Source of the DNA: Bacillus sp. JCM 19058
GTDB taxonomy: Bacteria; Bacillota; Bacilli; Bacillales_H; Bacillaceae_D
Assembly (NCBI GenBank): GCA_001310555.1
Contig: BAXO01000072.1
Location: 1 to 27,678, forward strand
Direction of reading: 5' to 3'
DNA length: 27,678 bases
Positions within the stretch are counted from its first letter, which is position 1, and each line of letters begins with the position of its first letter. The notes below the pieces were generated by a model. It did not search any database. It had not been told where the DNA came from and saw only the letters and a program-made list of their open reading frames with translations. Of this stretch, positions 1 to 8,632 are shown one piece after another. A program made the position numbers and the translations under genes.

Positions 1-106
1 TTCGTTGAACAATATAAATCATGACTTGATTGTTATTGTCGGAGCACTTTTTCGTATCGTAAACATACATTGAAAATAGCCCAGTAAAAAAAAGGAGGCT
101 TTTTTG

Positions 107-223
107 ATGATTGATGAAGGCAGTAAATCGCAAGCTCTAATGGTGATTGTACTAATTATTATAGGTATATTCATGTTAGGAAAGGGAGAGGACACGTTCG
201 GAAGCCAGGAAATAATTTCTTGA
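107..223 (+). CDS. Small single-pass membrane protein, uncharacterised
   Basis: A 38-codon frame begins with ATG eight bases after a perfect AAGGAGG at 92-98, so translation is likely despite the short length. The product has a short acidic/polar N-terminus (MIDEGSKSQ), one hydrophobic segment at about residues 11-24 (LMVIVLIIIGIFML) and a polar tail, so it should be a single-span membrane peptide. I do not recognise the family. It lies where the spoIIR-ywlB interval falls in Bacillus and ends 21 bases before the next small gene, so the two may be cotranscribed. No function can be assigned from sequence. Confidence 0.55.
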   Translation: MIDEGSKSQALMVIVLIIIGIFMLGKGEDTFGSQEIIS

Positions 224-244
224 CTTACTTAGAGGTGGTGCAGC

Positions 245-533
245 GTGACAAATGCAAGGAAAGGCTCTTCTTCCTGTGAAGAAAATAACAATTTAACGCC
301 CCAGCAAGTGGCTGTCATTGCTGGAATTTTAATTGATGCGCTTAAAGTTCAGGCTGTACTCATTGACAGTAATGGCAGAGTAGAAATTGTCCTTGAAGGC
401 CATTTAAAAGAAAAAAAGAAAACTGATGGGTATGCTGGAGCAGATGGATAATTTAGACGTGTATGAGGTCATTAACGCTTTTTTTAAATCGGTGAGGATG
501 AGGCCTAGTATGAACAATGCGGTTAAACCTTAA
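245..533 (+). CDS. Small conserved-looking protein of unknown function (probably frameshifted)
   Basis: It starts at GTG 245 behind AGAGGTGG (231-238). As written, the frame stops at 451 after 68 codons. The run of seven A at 411-417 sits just before a low-complexity, non-protein-like tail. Removing one A continues the frame as ...KEKRKLMGMLEQMDNL..., which is much more protein-like and stays open to 533 (95 residues). A second seven-T run at 479-485 may also be overcalled, in which case the protein would end at 495 with ...VINAFLNR (82 residues). The central part (LTPQQVAVIAGILIDALKV) is a probable amphipathic helix followed by a beta-like stretch (AVLIDSNGRVEIVL). I do not recognise the family. 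The end coordinate is uncertain. Confidence 0.5.
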
Positions 534-538
534 TGAGG

Positions 539-599
539 TTGACCGTTTTTGGTTTAGCATAATTTGGACAGGCCATGCATAGTATGAATAAACGGTCAA
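539..599 (+). promoter_or_regulatory. Inverted repeat in the ywlB leader
   Basis: TTGACCGTTT at 539-548 is perfectly repeated in inverted orientation as AAACGGTCAA at 590-599, 41 bases apart, just upstream of the ywlB ribosome binding site. The enclosed stretch holds TTGGACA and ATGCATAG-TATGAATAA, which closely match a segment in the mntP leader (2358-2381). It could be a protein operator or an RNA stem, and function is not shown by the sequence. GCATAATT followed 13 bases later by CATAGTAT loosely resembles a SigE promoter. Confidence 0.4.
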
Positions 600-630
600 T
601 GCAGAGCTGTTTATTGGAGGTGCAATCAGT

Positions 631-1075
631 ATGCTTGTACGTGAAGCAAGTCAGCGTGATTATTTGTCAATTCAGCGGCTTATGACAAAAGCAGGAGTAT
701 CCATTACAGGGGAGGAGCAAGATAAGCCCCAATTTCTCGTCGTCGAAAATGAGCAACAAATGTTAATCGGCATGGTCGGTGTTGAAAAAAACGGGTTCTA
801 CAGGGATGCTCCGCTCACTCATCCTTGATTCCGCACATTGGAACGCAAAGTTGAGCCTTGAATTTTTACAGGTCGCCCTTGCATACGCGCAAAAGATAGG
901 GCTTGAATCGATATATATGTGTGCTAAATCAGGTTCCTCGCTTTTTGATGAGCTAGGTTTTTCCGAAGTGGAGCCAAAGGATGTTTCACCATTAGTTCAG
1001 CAGCTGCCTAATTTTAAAAAGTTGCTTGGAGAGGGTGTCTTAGTCTGGTGCTGTGAATTAGTTGGTGGGCAGTAG
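631..1075 (+). CDS. ywlB: YwlB, GNAT-family N-acetyltransferase (frameshifted)
   Basis: This is a GNAT-fold acetyltransferase that would transfer acetyl from acetyl-CoA to an unknown amine. The assignment rests on GNAT-like features: an N-terminal 'VREASQRDY..I..L' start, a central beta strand (MLIGMVGVE), 'LRSLIL' before the acetyl-CoA loop region, and the C-terminal 'GLESIYMCAKSGSSLFDELGF'. Position between spoIIR-type genes and ywlC matches B. subtilis ywlB. The ATG lies eight bases after GGAGGTG. The gene is split in this sequence: removing one A from the seven-A run at 785-791 joins the frames as V-E-K-T-G-S-T-G and gives 147 residues. The acceptor substrate is unknown. Confidence 0.8.
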
Positions 1076-1098
1076 AAATATTTTGGCGAATAATCAGG

Positions 1099-1371
1099 TT
1101 ATCTACAAGTTATCCACAAATGTGGATAACTTATTTTTTGATTTTTGGAAAAATTGTTTTAAGAATATTATTATGTCCAATTAACTCTTTTATATCAAGG
1201 GTGAAAGCCATTTATGAACAGGGGTTTGACAATTGAGAAAAAGACGAGCAGAATGGGTAGGATAGGAGAGATTGAGATGAGTTATAAACAGACAAAAAAA
1301 GTGGATTGTGGATAAAGAGAGGATCGAAATAAAAAATGATCGATCAATAAAGGAAGCAGCACTGTGGATAA
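1099..1371. promoter_or_regulatory. DnaA-box cluster
   Basis: Four exact copies of the consensus DnaA box TTATCCACA occur within 273 bp: 1110-1118 on the plus strand, and TGTGGATAA at 1121-1129, 1307-1315 and 1363-1371, which is the minus orientation. A fifth near-match, TTATCTACA, is at 1099-1107. The last box lies inside the ywlC coding region and the one at 1307 lies at its 5' end. From memory, a DnaA-binding cluster is known at the ywlC locus of B. subtilis, one of a few outside oriC, where such clusters titrate DnaA. DnaA binding here is inferred only from the boxes. Confidence 0.65.
1107..1138 (+). terminator. Rho-independent terminator of ywlB, built from two DnaA boxes
   Basis: AAGTTATCCACA (1107-1118) and TGTGGATAACTT (1121-1132) form a perfect 12-bp inverted repeat, with the central AA and closing pairs giving a tight loop. 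It is followed by a T-rich stretch (ATTTTTT). The stem is unusual in being made of two divergent consensus DnaA boxes. Confidence 0.65.
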
Positions 1372-2318
1372 AAAAAGGAGGAGTCGTCGCATTTCCGACG
1401 GAAACCGTATATGGACTTGGTGCGAGTGCGGTGAATCCGCAGGCGGTCAAAAAAATATTTGAAGCGAAGGGACGACCGAGCGACAACCCACTCATTGTTC
1501 ATATTGCTACTAGAGAGCAGCTAGACCAGCTCGTCTCTCATGTATCATATAAGGCAGAGGCTCTAATCAAAGCCTTCTGGCCGGGGGCGCTTACGCTTAT
1601 TGTGAAGAATGAGGGCGCAGTGGCTGAGAATGTGACAGCAGGTCTATCGACGGTCGCTGTTCGTATGCCAAACCATTATTTGGCGCTTGCACTCATTGAA
1701 GAGGCAGGAGTTCCCCTTGCTGCCCCGAGCGCTAACCTGTCTGGAAGACCAAGTCCGACAACAGCTCAGCATGTTTTAGAAGATTTGAATGGTCGGATTG
1801 CTGGGATTCTGGATGGCGGTGAGACGGGAGTTGGCATTGAATCAACGGTTCTTGACGTCTCAACGGATGAGCCTATATTATACCGTCCGGGCGGAGTGAC
1901 TAAAGAGCAGATCGAAGCAGTGATCGGACCGATCACGATTGATCCTGTACTGAGCGGCGCGAAGGAGGTCGCACGCTCACCGGGGATGAAATATACACAC
2001 TATGCACCGAACGGTCAGCTAATCATTGTGCAGGAGCAAGCGAAAATTCAGTCTTACGTAAACCGAGCCCAGCAGGAGGGCCATAAAGTCGGAATTTTAA
2101 CAACGGTAGAAAGTCAAGCAAGCTACCGGGCAGATACGGTTATCGCCTGCGGGAGGCGCAGCGATTTGGAAAGTGTAGCCAAGCAGCTGTACCAAAGCTT
2201 GAGACAGTTTGATGAAAGAGGGATCGAAGTGATCTATGCGGAAACCTTTCCGGTTGAAGGAGTCGGTGTCGCTATTATGAATCGACTCGAAAAAGCAGCA
2301 GGAGGCCGCATCGTTTAA
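1277..2318 (+). CDS. ywlC: YwlC/Sua5, L-threonylcarbamoyladenylate synthase (frameshift near start)
   Basis: This enzyme makes threonylcarbamoyl-AMP from threonine, bicarbonate and ATP for the universal tRNA t6A37 modification. The YrdC domain covers about residues 25-205, with the KGRPSDNPLIVHI and SAPSANLSGRPSPT nucleotide/threonine-binding motifs. A C-terminal Sua5 domain follows (SPGMKYTHYAP linker, then ...EGVGVAIMNRLEKAAGG), so it is the long Sua5 type. The natural start is probably ATG 1277 after AGGAGA. One extra A in the seven-A run 1294-1300 breaks the frame. Removing it gives MSYKQTKKWIVDKE..., matching the family's K-x-W-x-V-D start and a length of 346 residues. Otherwise only a GTG at 1308 is available. 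Seven-A runs at 1370-1376 and 1449-1455 in the same gene are in frame as written. Confidence 0.93.
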
Positions 2319-2354
2319 GGTAGAATAAATGAATATAAACAAGCTGTCTATTTA

Positions 2355-2395
2355 TCCTTGGACATGCATAGACATGAATAAGCATGTTCAAGGAG
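2355..2395 (+). promoter_or_regulatory. Stem-loop occluding the mntP ribosome binding site
   Basis: TCCTTGGACATGC (2355-2367) pairs with GCATGTTCAAGGA (2382-2394): 13 bp including one G-U, with a 14-base loop ATAGACATGAATAA. The 3' arm contains AAGGA of the mntP Shine-Dalgarno AAGGAG (2390-2395), which stands nine bases before ATG 2405. There is no T-run, so it is not a standard terminator. The arrangement would lower mntP translation unless opened, and the opening signal is unknown. The yybP-ykoY Mn riboswitch consensus is not evident. Confidence 0.55.
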
Positions 2396-2404
2396 CGGTG
2401 ATAA

Positions 2405-2943
2405 ATGGAAGAGTGGATAACATTATTCATTATGGCAGGTGCTCTAGGCATGGACGCTTTTTCCGTGACTCTCGGAATGGGGATGCTTAAGCTGCATGTG
2501 AGGCAAATTTTTAAAATAGGCTTAACGATCGGTGCATTTCATATTATTATGCCGTTGCTCGGCATTTGGGCAGGAAAATGGCTTTCGCTTTATTTTGGCT
2601 TTATTACAAGTATTATTGGAGGAGGTCTTCTTTTTCTTATCGGCTTCCAAATGGTGTTCTCATCTTTTAAAAATGACGATCACTTCGTTATAAAACCGAT
2701 TGGATGGGGGTTGTTTTTCTTTGCATGCGGTGTAAGCTTGGACAGTTTTTCGGCTGGGCTAAGCTCGGCATGCTTGGAGCGAAAACGGCAGTTACGGTAG
2801 CTTTAATCGGACTTTTAAGTACCATTTTGGCGTGGAGCGGCTTAATTATGGGTAGGCGCTTTCAACAATACATTGGCGCTTACGGTGAATTGCTTGGCGG
2901 TTTAATTTTAATTGGCTTTGGTGTAAAGTTAATTATTTCTTGA
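2405..2943 (+). CDS. mntP: MntP, Mn(II) efflux pump (frameshifted)
   Basis: This is an inner-membrane manganese exporter of the MntP/YebN family (two DUF204-type repeats, six predicted membrane segments). Both repeat signatures are present: [12 protein letters not shown] near residue 16 and [14 protein letters not shown] near residue 117, each with the conserved membrane aspartate. The second is only complete after correcting a one-base loss near 2764, where AGCTCGGC should encode S-L-G (for example AGCCTCGGC). The corrected protein is 179 residues, normal for the family. It lies 86 bases after ywlC, as in B. subtilis (ywlD). Translation is probably controlled by the stem at 2355-2394 that overlaps its ribosome binding site. 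Confidence 0.9.
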
Positions 2944-3059
2944 TGATGAAGGAAAAAGTATACAGAAATCCGATTCCTGTGATAAGATGGAGTTAAATAA
3001 AATATAGTCTGAAGGCCTGGGTAAAAAGGGAATTGGCAATGGAAGGAATGAAGGATTGG

Positions 3060-3512
3060 ATGCCAATCAAAAATTTACTTTTCGTATGTACGGGTAATAC
3101 ATGTCGCAGTCCGCTTGCAGAGGCATTATTACGAGAAAAAGCTGGTGAGAAAGTGACAGTGAAGTCGGCAGGTATTCATGCGTTGCCGGGGGCACCGCTT
3201 TCGCAAGGCTCCAGCGCAGTCTTGAAACAACGAGGGATAAAACACCATCATTTTTCACAATTGGTGACGCCGTCTTTGGTCGAATGGGCAGATATTATTT
3301 TGACGATGACAGCAGGTCATCGAGAGTGGCTTGTTCAGGCTTTTCCGGAGGAAGAGAACAAGATAAATACGATAAAAGCTTTTGCTAATAAGCGCGAAGG
3401 TTTGTCAGATATTGCCGATCCAATAGGTGGATCGGTTGAAGTTTATGAGCGGACAGCAGCAGAGCTTGAAGAGTGCATCGAGCAAATATTAGTGAAAATA
3501 AAGGCAGAATAA
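3060..3512 (+). CDS. ywlE: YwlE, protein-arginine phosphatase
   Basis: This is a low-molecular-weight phosphatase fold enzyme. The active-site P-loop CTGNTCRS (C-x5-R-S) is close to the N-terminus. The threonine at the fifth position of the loop (CTGN-T-C) is the residue that, in B. subtilis YwlE, favours phospho-arginine over phospho-tyrosine, so it should oppose the McsB arginine kinase. The general-acid Asp-Pro is in DIADPIGGS near the C-terminus. The frame is intact. Start choice: ATG 3060 (MPIKNLLFVCTG) fits the family's short N-terminus and has GAAGGA just upstream. ATG 3039 and ATG 3048 in the same frame are alternatives. It is followed 20 bases later by the chemoreceptor. Confidence 0.92.
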   Translation: MPIKNLLFVCTGNTCRSPLAEALLREKAGEKVTVKSAGIHALPGAPLSQGSSAVLKQRGIKHHHFSQLVTPSLVEWADIILTMTAGHREWLVQAFPEEENKINTIKAFANKREGLSDIADPIGGSVEVYERTAAELEECIEQILVKIKAE

Positions 3513-3532
3513 TTGTTGAGGTGGGGGTCTTC

Positions 3533-4829
3533 ATGACGGAAAAGAGAAAATACCGGGCAAGCATTCAAAAGAAGCTTTTCTTTGGCGTAAGCGGGTTAGC
3601 TATTGTTACTTTTGGATTTAGTGCCTTATTTATTTTTGTTCTTTCTGACCACATCCAGAACTGGCTTGGCTGGAGTAGTGAAACTTTAATTATTTTGACG
3701 CTGCTTAAAGGAGTTTTTTTGGAGTGGTGTACTCGGTTATTGGGCAGCCCAATTTATTGCAAAGCCGCTCCGTGAAGTTGAGAATGCGGCGATCCGTGCG
3801 GCAGAGGGGAATCTGCAGGCGGATGTTGTAGTATCGAAGTCAGATGATGAGATCCGAGCGCTTGGGTTAGCCTATAACAAAATGCTGCGCAGCCTGCGGG
3901 GGATGGTCCAAGACATTGATGATAATTTTAATGAGACAAATACGCAAGTTCGCCAAATAAGTGCAGCCTCTGAAGGCGTTGCTTCCAAGGCACATCAGAT
4001 GGGTTTAACAATGGATGAAATTGCAAAAGGTTCCGAAAGCTCGGCCGTTGCCATTCAGAATACCGCTGCTTCGATCGAAGAGGTTACCCGGATTGCCGGG
4101 GAGGTACAGCAGCATGCTAATCGATCCAAGCATTCCTCTGAAGAAATGGTCTCTACGTTGTCGGACAGCCGGGACGTAGTCCATTCACTCGTCGAAGGGA
4201 TAAAAGGACTGGCTGAGAATAATCAGCAGTCGCTACAAGTGGTAGGGCGTCTAGAGGTTCAAGCCAAGGAAGTTGGAGAAATTATTTCACTTGTCGGAGA
4301 TTTAGCCGCTCAAACGAATTTGCTTGCTTTAAACGCCTCGATTGAAGCCGCTCGCGCAGGTGAACACGGTAGAGGCTTCGCGGTCGTAGCAGAAGAAGTA
4401 AGAAAGCTAGCTGACGAAAGCGCACAGGCGGTACAAGATATTACTGAATTAGTACATAAGATACAGCAGGAAGTAAAAAATGTCGTTGTCCAAATCAGTG
4501 AGCAAGTGAAGGTGGCTAATGAGCAATCGGCTCGTGGCACAGAAGCGAACACCTCTATTGGCGAAGTAGCACAATCAGTCAATGAAGTTGCGGCTGTTGT
4601 TCAAAATATTTCGGATATGATCGATCAGCAAATGCTTTCAATTAAACGAACGAATGAAGAGTCGCAGGAGGTTGCCGCTATCGCCGAACAAACATCGGCC
4701 GGTTCAGCCGAAGTAAGTACAGCTGCTGAACAACAGTCGGAGGATATTAGTAAGCTGTCGGAAACGGCACACACTTTGGCTGAGCAGGCAAAGCGATTGA
4801 AGAGAACGATCGAAAGGTTTACAATATAA
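3533..4829 (+). CDS. Methyl-accepting chemotaxis protein with minimal outer loop (frameshifted)
   Basis: This is a chemoreceptor that signals to CheA/CheW. There are two predicted membrane segments, about residues 15-38 and 53-75, joined by only some 14 residues ([13 protein letters not shown]), so it has no extracytoplasmic sensor domain. A HAMP linker follows at about 76-130 ([18 protein letters not shown]). The cytoplasmic signalling domain has the hallmark hairpin tip ([20 protein letters not shown]...[14 protein letters not shown]). ATG 3533 follows GAGGTGGGGG. One T too many in the run 3714-3720 breaks the frame in TM2. With six T it reads [12 protein letters not shown] and the protein is 431 residues. 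B. subtilis has no mcp at this point. The signal sensed may be membrane energetics or cytoplasmic, but that is inference. Confidence 0.9.
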
Positions 4830-4841
4830 GCAGAGATGTGA

Positions 4842-4867
4842 AGCCTCTCTAACTAGCTAGAGGGGCT
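4842..4867 (+). terminator. Hairpin after the chemoreceptor gene
   Basis: AGCCTCTCTA (4842-4851) pairs with TAGAGGGGCT (4858-4867), with one G-U and loop ACTAGC. No T-run follows, so it is at best a weak terminator or an mRNA 3'-end stabiliser before rpiB. Confidence 0.4.
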
Positions 4868-4895
4868 TAAGCAAAATCTTGCTGGAGGTTTGTTC

Positions 4896-5340
4896 ATGAA
4901 AGTAGCTATTGCTTCTGATCACGGGGGTACTCATATTAAAAAAAGAGATTGCCCGATTGCTCGAAGAAAAAGGAATTGACTATGAAGATTTTGGCTGCAA
5001 CTGCGAGGACTCGGTCGACTACCCTGATTATGCTGTTCCCGTTGCTACGAAAGTTGCCGATCATGAATTTGACCGCGGTATTTTAATCTGCGGAACGGGA
5101 ATTGGGATGTCGATTGCTGCTAACAAAGTTAAAGGTGTTCGCTGTGCCCTCGTTCACGATACATTCAGTGCGAAGGCGACACGCCAGCATAACGACTCAA
5201 ATGTTCTGTCGATGGGGGAGAGAGTTATCGGGGCGGGCCTCGCTCGCGAAATTGCTGAGGTTTGGCTCGAAACGGAGTTCCTAGGAGGAAGGCATGCGAC
5301 AAGGGTTGACAAAATTACTGAATTTGAGGGCAAGAAATAA
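4896..5340 (+). CDS. rpiB: RpiB/LacAB-family sugar-phosphate isomerase YwlF (frameshifted)
   Basis: This is a predicted ribose-5-phosphate isomerase B, interconverting ribose 5-phosphate and ribulose 5-phosphate in the pentose phosphate pathway. Signatures are the N-terminal MKVAIASDHGG phosphosugar loop, the CGTGIGMSIAANK active-site stretch with the catalytic Cys, and the R-x-H-N-D-S-N region. As written, the true start (ATG 4896, after CTGGAGG) runs out of frame at a seven-A run, 4938-4944. With six A it reads HIKKEIARLLEEKG and the protein is 147 residues, normal for RpiB. B. subtilis ywlF occupies the same position before ywlG. A strong terminator follows. Confidence 0.92.
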
Positions 5341-5448
5341 TTTTCGTCTCAATGAATGAAGCCTTGGCGCTCAGGGGAAGACATTTTATTGTCAATTCTA
5401 ACGAATCGAAGCGGTTAATTTTTCATTTTAACGTAGAACAAAGACTGA

Positions 5449-5489
5449 CTCCTGTCTGCATATTGATTGCAAACAGGAGCGTTTTTTTT
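5449..5489 (+). terminator. Rho-independent terminator of rpiB
   Basis: CTCCTGT (5449-5455) pairs with ACAGGAG (5473-5479). An inner TGCA/TGCA pair (5457-5460, 5468-5471) extends the stem after one mismatch. Eight T follow at 5482-5489. It ends just before the ywlG ribosome binding site. Confidence 0.85.
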
Positions 5490-5506
5490 ACAGAGGGAAG
5501 TGACGA

Positions 5507-6073
5507 ATGGACATTACAACAGAGCTGATTGCACGGCAAACGACAGAAGCGCTGGAGGCGTTTCGGCAGCAGATGCCCCTTTCCGCGCATGCGCTATTTG
5601 TCGTCGGGGCTTCGACGAGTGAAGTGATGGGCACTCAAATTGGGACGAATGGTTCTCGTGCAGCGGCTGCAGCGCTCTATAAAGCGCTCCGCTCATTCAA
5701 GGAAAAGACAGGGATCGAGTTTGCCTTTCAATGCTGTGAACATTTAAACCGGGCACTCGTCATTGAACGGAAAACTGCGGTTGAAGCTGGCTATGATGAA
5801 GTGATGGCTGTGCCAATCCGTACAGCAGGTGGAGCGATGGCGACCTATGCGTATTCACAAATGAACGCTCCGATCCTAGTCGAATCTATTCGTGCAGATG
5901 CCGGAATGGATATCGGTGACACTTTTATCGGAATGCATTTGAAGCGCGTTGCCGTACCGGTCCGAACTGTGGTGAAATCAATCGGTGCCGCTCATGTCAC
6001 GATGGCGGGAACACGACCAGCTTTAATCGGCGGTGGTCGCGCTTGCTACGAAAGAACCGAGGGACATGAATGA
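5507..6073 (+). CDS. ywlG: YwlG, TIGR01440/UPF0340 family protein
   Basis: This is an intact 188-residue protein of the YwlG (UPF0340, TIGR01440) family, conserved in Firmicutes between ywlF/rpiB and glyA. Recognisable stretches are VVGASTSEVMG, FQCCEHLNRALVIE and the C-terminal HVTMAGTRPALIGG. It is soluble, with no signal peptide or membrane segment. The conserved Cys-Cys-Glu-His and the Arg/Thr-rich patches look like an enzyme or ligand site, but no activity is established that I know of. ATG 5507 follows AGAGGGAAG. It is one of the few genes here without a frameshift. Confidence 0.92.
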   Translation: MDITTELIARQTTEALEAFRQQMPLSAHALFVVGASTSEVMGTQIGTNGSRAAAAALYKALRSFKEKTGIEFAFQCCEHLNRALVIERKTAVEAGYDEVMAVPIRTAGGAMATYAYSQMNAPILVESIRADAGMDIGDTFIGMHLKRVAVPVRTVVKSIGAAHVTMAGTRPALIGGGRACYERTEGHE

Positions 6074-6191
6074 TTTTTCAGAAATTCAGAAAATAATACG
6101 GAAAAACGGTCGATTATGTGGTAAACTAGGAAAGAAATTATAAAAAAATAACGAAAAAAACCGAATGTGATGCTGAAAGGGGTATGAGAGG

Positions 6192-7444
6192 ATGGAGAAC
6201 TTAAAAACGCAGGATGAACGTGTGTATAACGCGATTCAGCAAGAGCTAGGTCGTCAACGCGATAAAATCGAGCTCATCGCATCTGAGAACTTTGTGAGCG
6301 AAGCTGTGATGGAAGCACAAGGATCGGTATTAACAAATAAATATGCAGAAGCTATCCAGGTCGCCGGTACTACGGTGGCTGTGAGTATGTCGATATTGTC
6401 GAAGATATCGCCCGCGATCGAGCAAAAGAAATTTTTGGTGCCACGTACGCAAATGTTCAGCCTCATTCTGGTGCTCAGGCAAATATGGGTGTATATTACA
6501 CGATTCTTGAGCATGGCGACACGGTTTTGGGGATGAACCTTTCGCACGGAGGACACTTAACTCACGGCAGTCCAGTGAATTTCAGCGGAATCCAGTACAA
6601 CTTCGTGGAATACGGTGTCAATGAGTCCGATCAACGCCTTAACTACGATAAAGTGCGGGAACTGGCATTAGAGCATAAACCGAAGCTAATCGTTGCCGGA
6701 GCGAGTGCGTATCCGCGTGAAATAGACTTTGCTAAGTTTCGAGAAATTGCCGATGAAATTGGGGCTTTCCTTATGGTTGACATGGCTCATATTGCCGGGT
6801 TAGTCGCAGCCGGTCTCCATCAAAACCCGCTCCCTCATGCCCATTTCGTGACGACGACAACGCATAAAACCTTACGCGGACCACGCGGTGGAATGATTTT
6901 GTGCAATGAAGAGACAGCCGAAACATACGGCAAGAAAATAGATAAATCGATATTTCCAGGAATACAAGGCGGTCCACTCATGCATGTTATTGCAGCAAAG
7001 GCTGTTTCGTTTGGGGAAGTGCTGACCGACGAATTCAAAGAATACGGCCGGCAAGTTATTGAAAACGCCAAACGTCTTGGAGAAAAGCTGCAAGCAGAAG
7101 GAATTGACCTTGTCTCAGGCGGAACTGACAACCACTTGCTTTTACTCGATCTACGTTCCCTATCAATGACGGGAAAAGTGGCGGAAAAAGCTTTAGACGA
7201 TGTCGGAATAACGACAAATAAAAACACGATTCCATTTGATCCGCAAAAGCCTTTTGTTACGAGTGGTATTCGGATCGGAACAGCCGCTGTTACGGCTCGT
7301 GGCCTCGATGAAGGAGCCATGGATGAAATTGCGGCAATTATAGCTTTAACACTGAAAAATGTTGAAAATGAAGCAAAGTTGGAAGAAGCCAGAGAACGCG
7401 TCTCTGCGCTAACTGCAAAGTTTCCGATGTATCCGAACTTATAA
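6192..7444 (+). CDS. glyA: Serine hydroxymethyltransferase (frameshifted)
   Basis: This PLP enzyme converts serine plus tetrahydrofolate to glycine plus 5,10-methylene-THF, the main one-carbon source. Evidence: the [11 protein letters not shown] start, the glycine-rich [14 protein letters not shown] region, [12 protein letters not shown], and [11 protein letters not shown] with the PLP-binding lysine. The YPGRRYYGG segment only appears after restoring one G lost at about 6351 (GAAGCTAT for GAAGGCTAT). Without it the frame collapses after residue 53. The corrected length is 417 residues, typical. ATG 6192 has AAAGGGG nine bases upstream. Disruption of a central metabolic gene at a GG doublet supports a read error. 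Confidence 0.95.
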
Positions 7445-7449
7445 GGAGG

Positions 7450-7476
7450 AAGCCAGGTTTAGTACCTGGCTTTTTT
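7450..7476 (+). terminator. Rho-independent terminator of glyA
   Basis: AAGCCAGGT (7450-7458) and ACCTGGCTT (7464-7472) form a perfect 9-bp stem with loop TTAGT, followed by a T-run to 7476. Confidence 0.9.
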
Positions 7477-7606
7477 GCTCGTTTAAGAGCGGGTAGGAGG
7501 TTAGGTGAGCGTCCGAATACGCTCAATTTGTGCCCTTGAGAGCATGCTTATCCCGAGCGCTAAATTCGGCCAATATCACAGAATCTTTGAAATTCTGCTG
7601 TCGGGC
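7477..7606. other. glyA-upp spacer with small hairpins
   Basis: No gene is convincing here. It contains two perfect short hairpins, TGAGCGT/ACGCTCA (7506-7525) and CAGAAT/ATTCTG (7579-7597). The stretch is open on both strands for about 100 bases, but neither reading has a supported start. It could be a dispersed intergenic repeat. Confidence 0.3.
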
Positions 7607-7635
7607 TTGAACAGGAATAAATTTTTATGTAAACT
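7607..7635 (+). promoter_or_regulatory. Putative SigA promoter of upp
   Basis: TTGAAC (7607-7612) and TAAACT (7630-7635) are separated by exactly 17 bases. Each matches four of six consensus positions. The promoter would start transcription about 60 bases before the upp ATG, downstream of the glyA terminator. Confidence 0.5.
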
Positions 7636-7703
7636 TTTCAGAAGAACTGATTACATGCAAGTTTCGTGTATTTTTGCTAAAGAACGAAAAGGAGCCAAAA
7701 ATA

Positions 7704-8334
<631 letters not shown>

Positions 8335-8345
8335 GGTACGAGCAG

Positions 8346-8373
8346 CACCCTTTTCAGCAGAAAGGGTGTTTTT
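8346..8373 (+). terminator. Rho-independent terminator of upp
   Basis: CACCCTTT (8346-8353) pairs perfectly with AAAGGGTG (8361-8368), loop TCAGCAG shared with the last T, followed by a T-run. Confidence 0.9.
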
Positions 8374-8632
8374 GTTTTCTGTTAAACCGTAAATTGCCGT
8401 CGTACTATTCGTGTATGATACGGCGGATCCGGACAAATTTGAACACGAACGCCCATTCGATTCAACTTTGCCCATCGCTTGCGCAAGGTGTAGTTAGAAT
8501 TTGTTAAAGGGAGTTCAATGCTACAAACAAATGAATGACAAAAGATGGCTTTAACAAATCCAATACATGAAAGATCCTATCCTGTTTCATACTAAGCTGT
8601 ATTGAGAACAGCCAGAATCGGAGGGGAATTCT
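8374..8632. other. Gene-free spacer between upp and the protease gene
   Basis: About 260 bases follow the upp terminator. I see no credible coding frame. A TATGAT hexamer near 8413 has only a 14-base spacer to TTGCCG, so no promoter can be called with confidence. The protease ribosome binding site GGAGGGG lies at the right end. Confidence 0.3.

Noticed and set aside
1..24. Possible C-terminal tail of an upstream gene (FVEQYKS then stop)
   Set aside because: Only seven codons are visible; another frame is open to 71 as well, and neither can be tied to spoIIR.
6093..6170. PurR-box-like sequences (ATAATACGGAAAA and AAAACCGAATGTG) before glyA
   Set aside because: Each matches only about 10 of 13 positions and they are about 60 bases apart, not the 16-17 expected of a paired PurR site.
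6835..7320. 161-codon minus-strand frame inside glyA
   Set aside because: It is a shadow of the conserved glyA coding sequence, Ser/Pro-rich as antisense frames often are.
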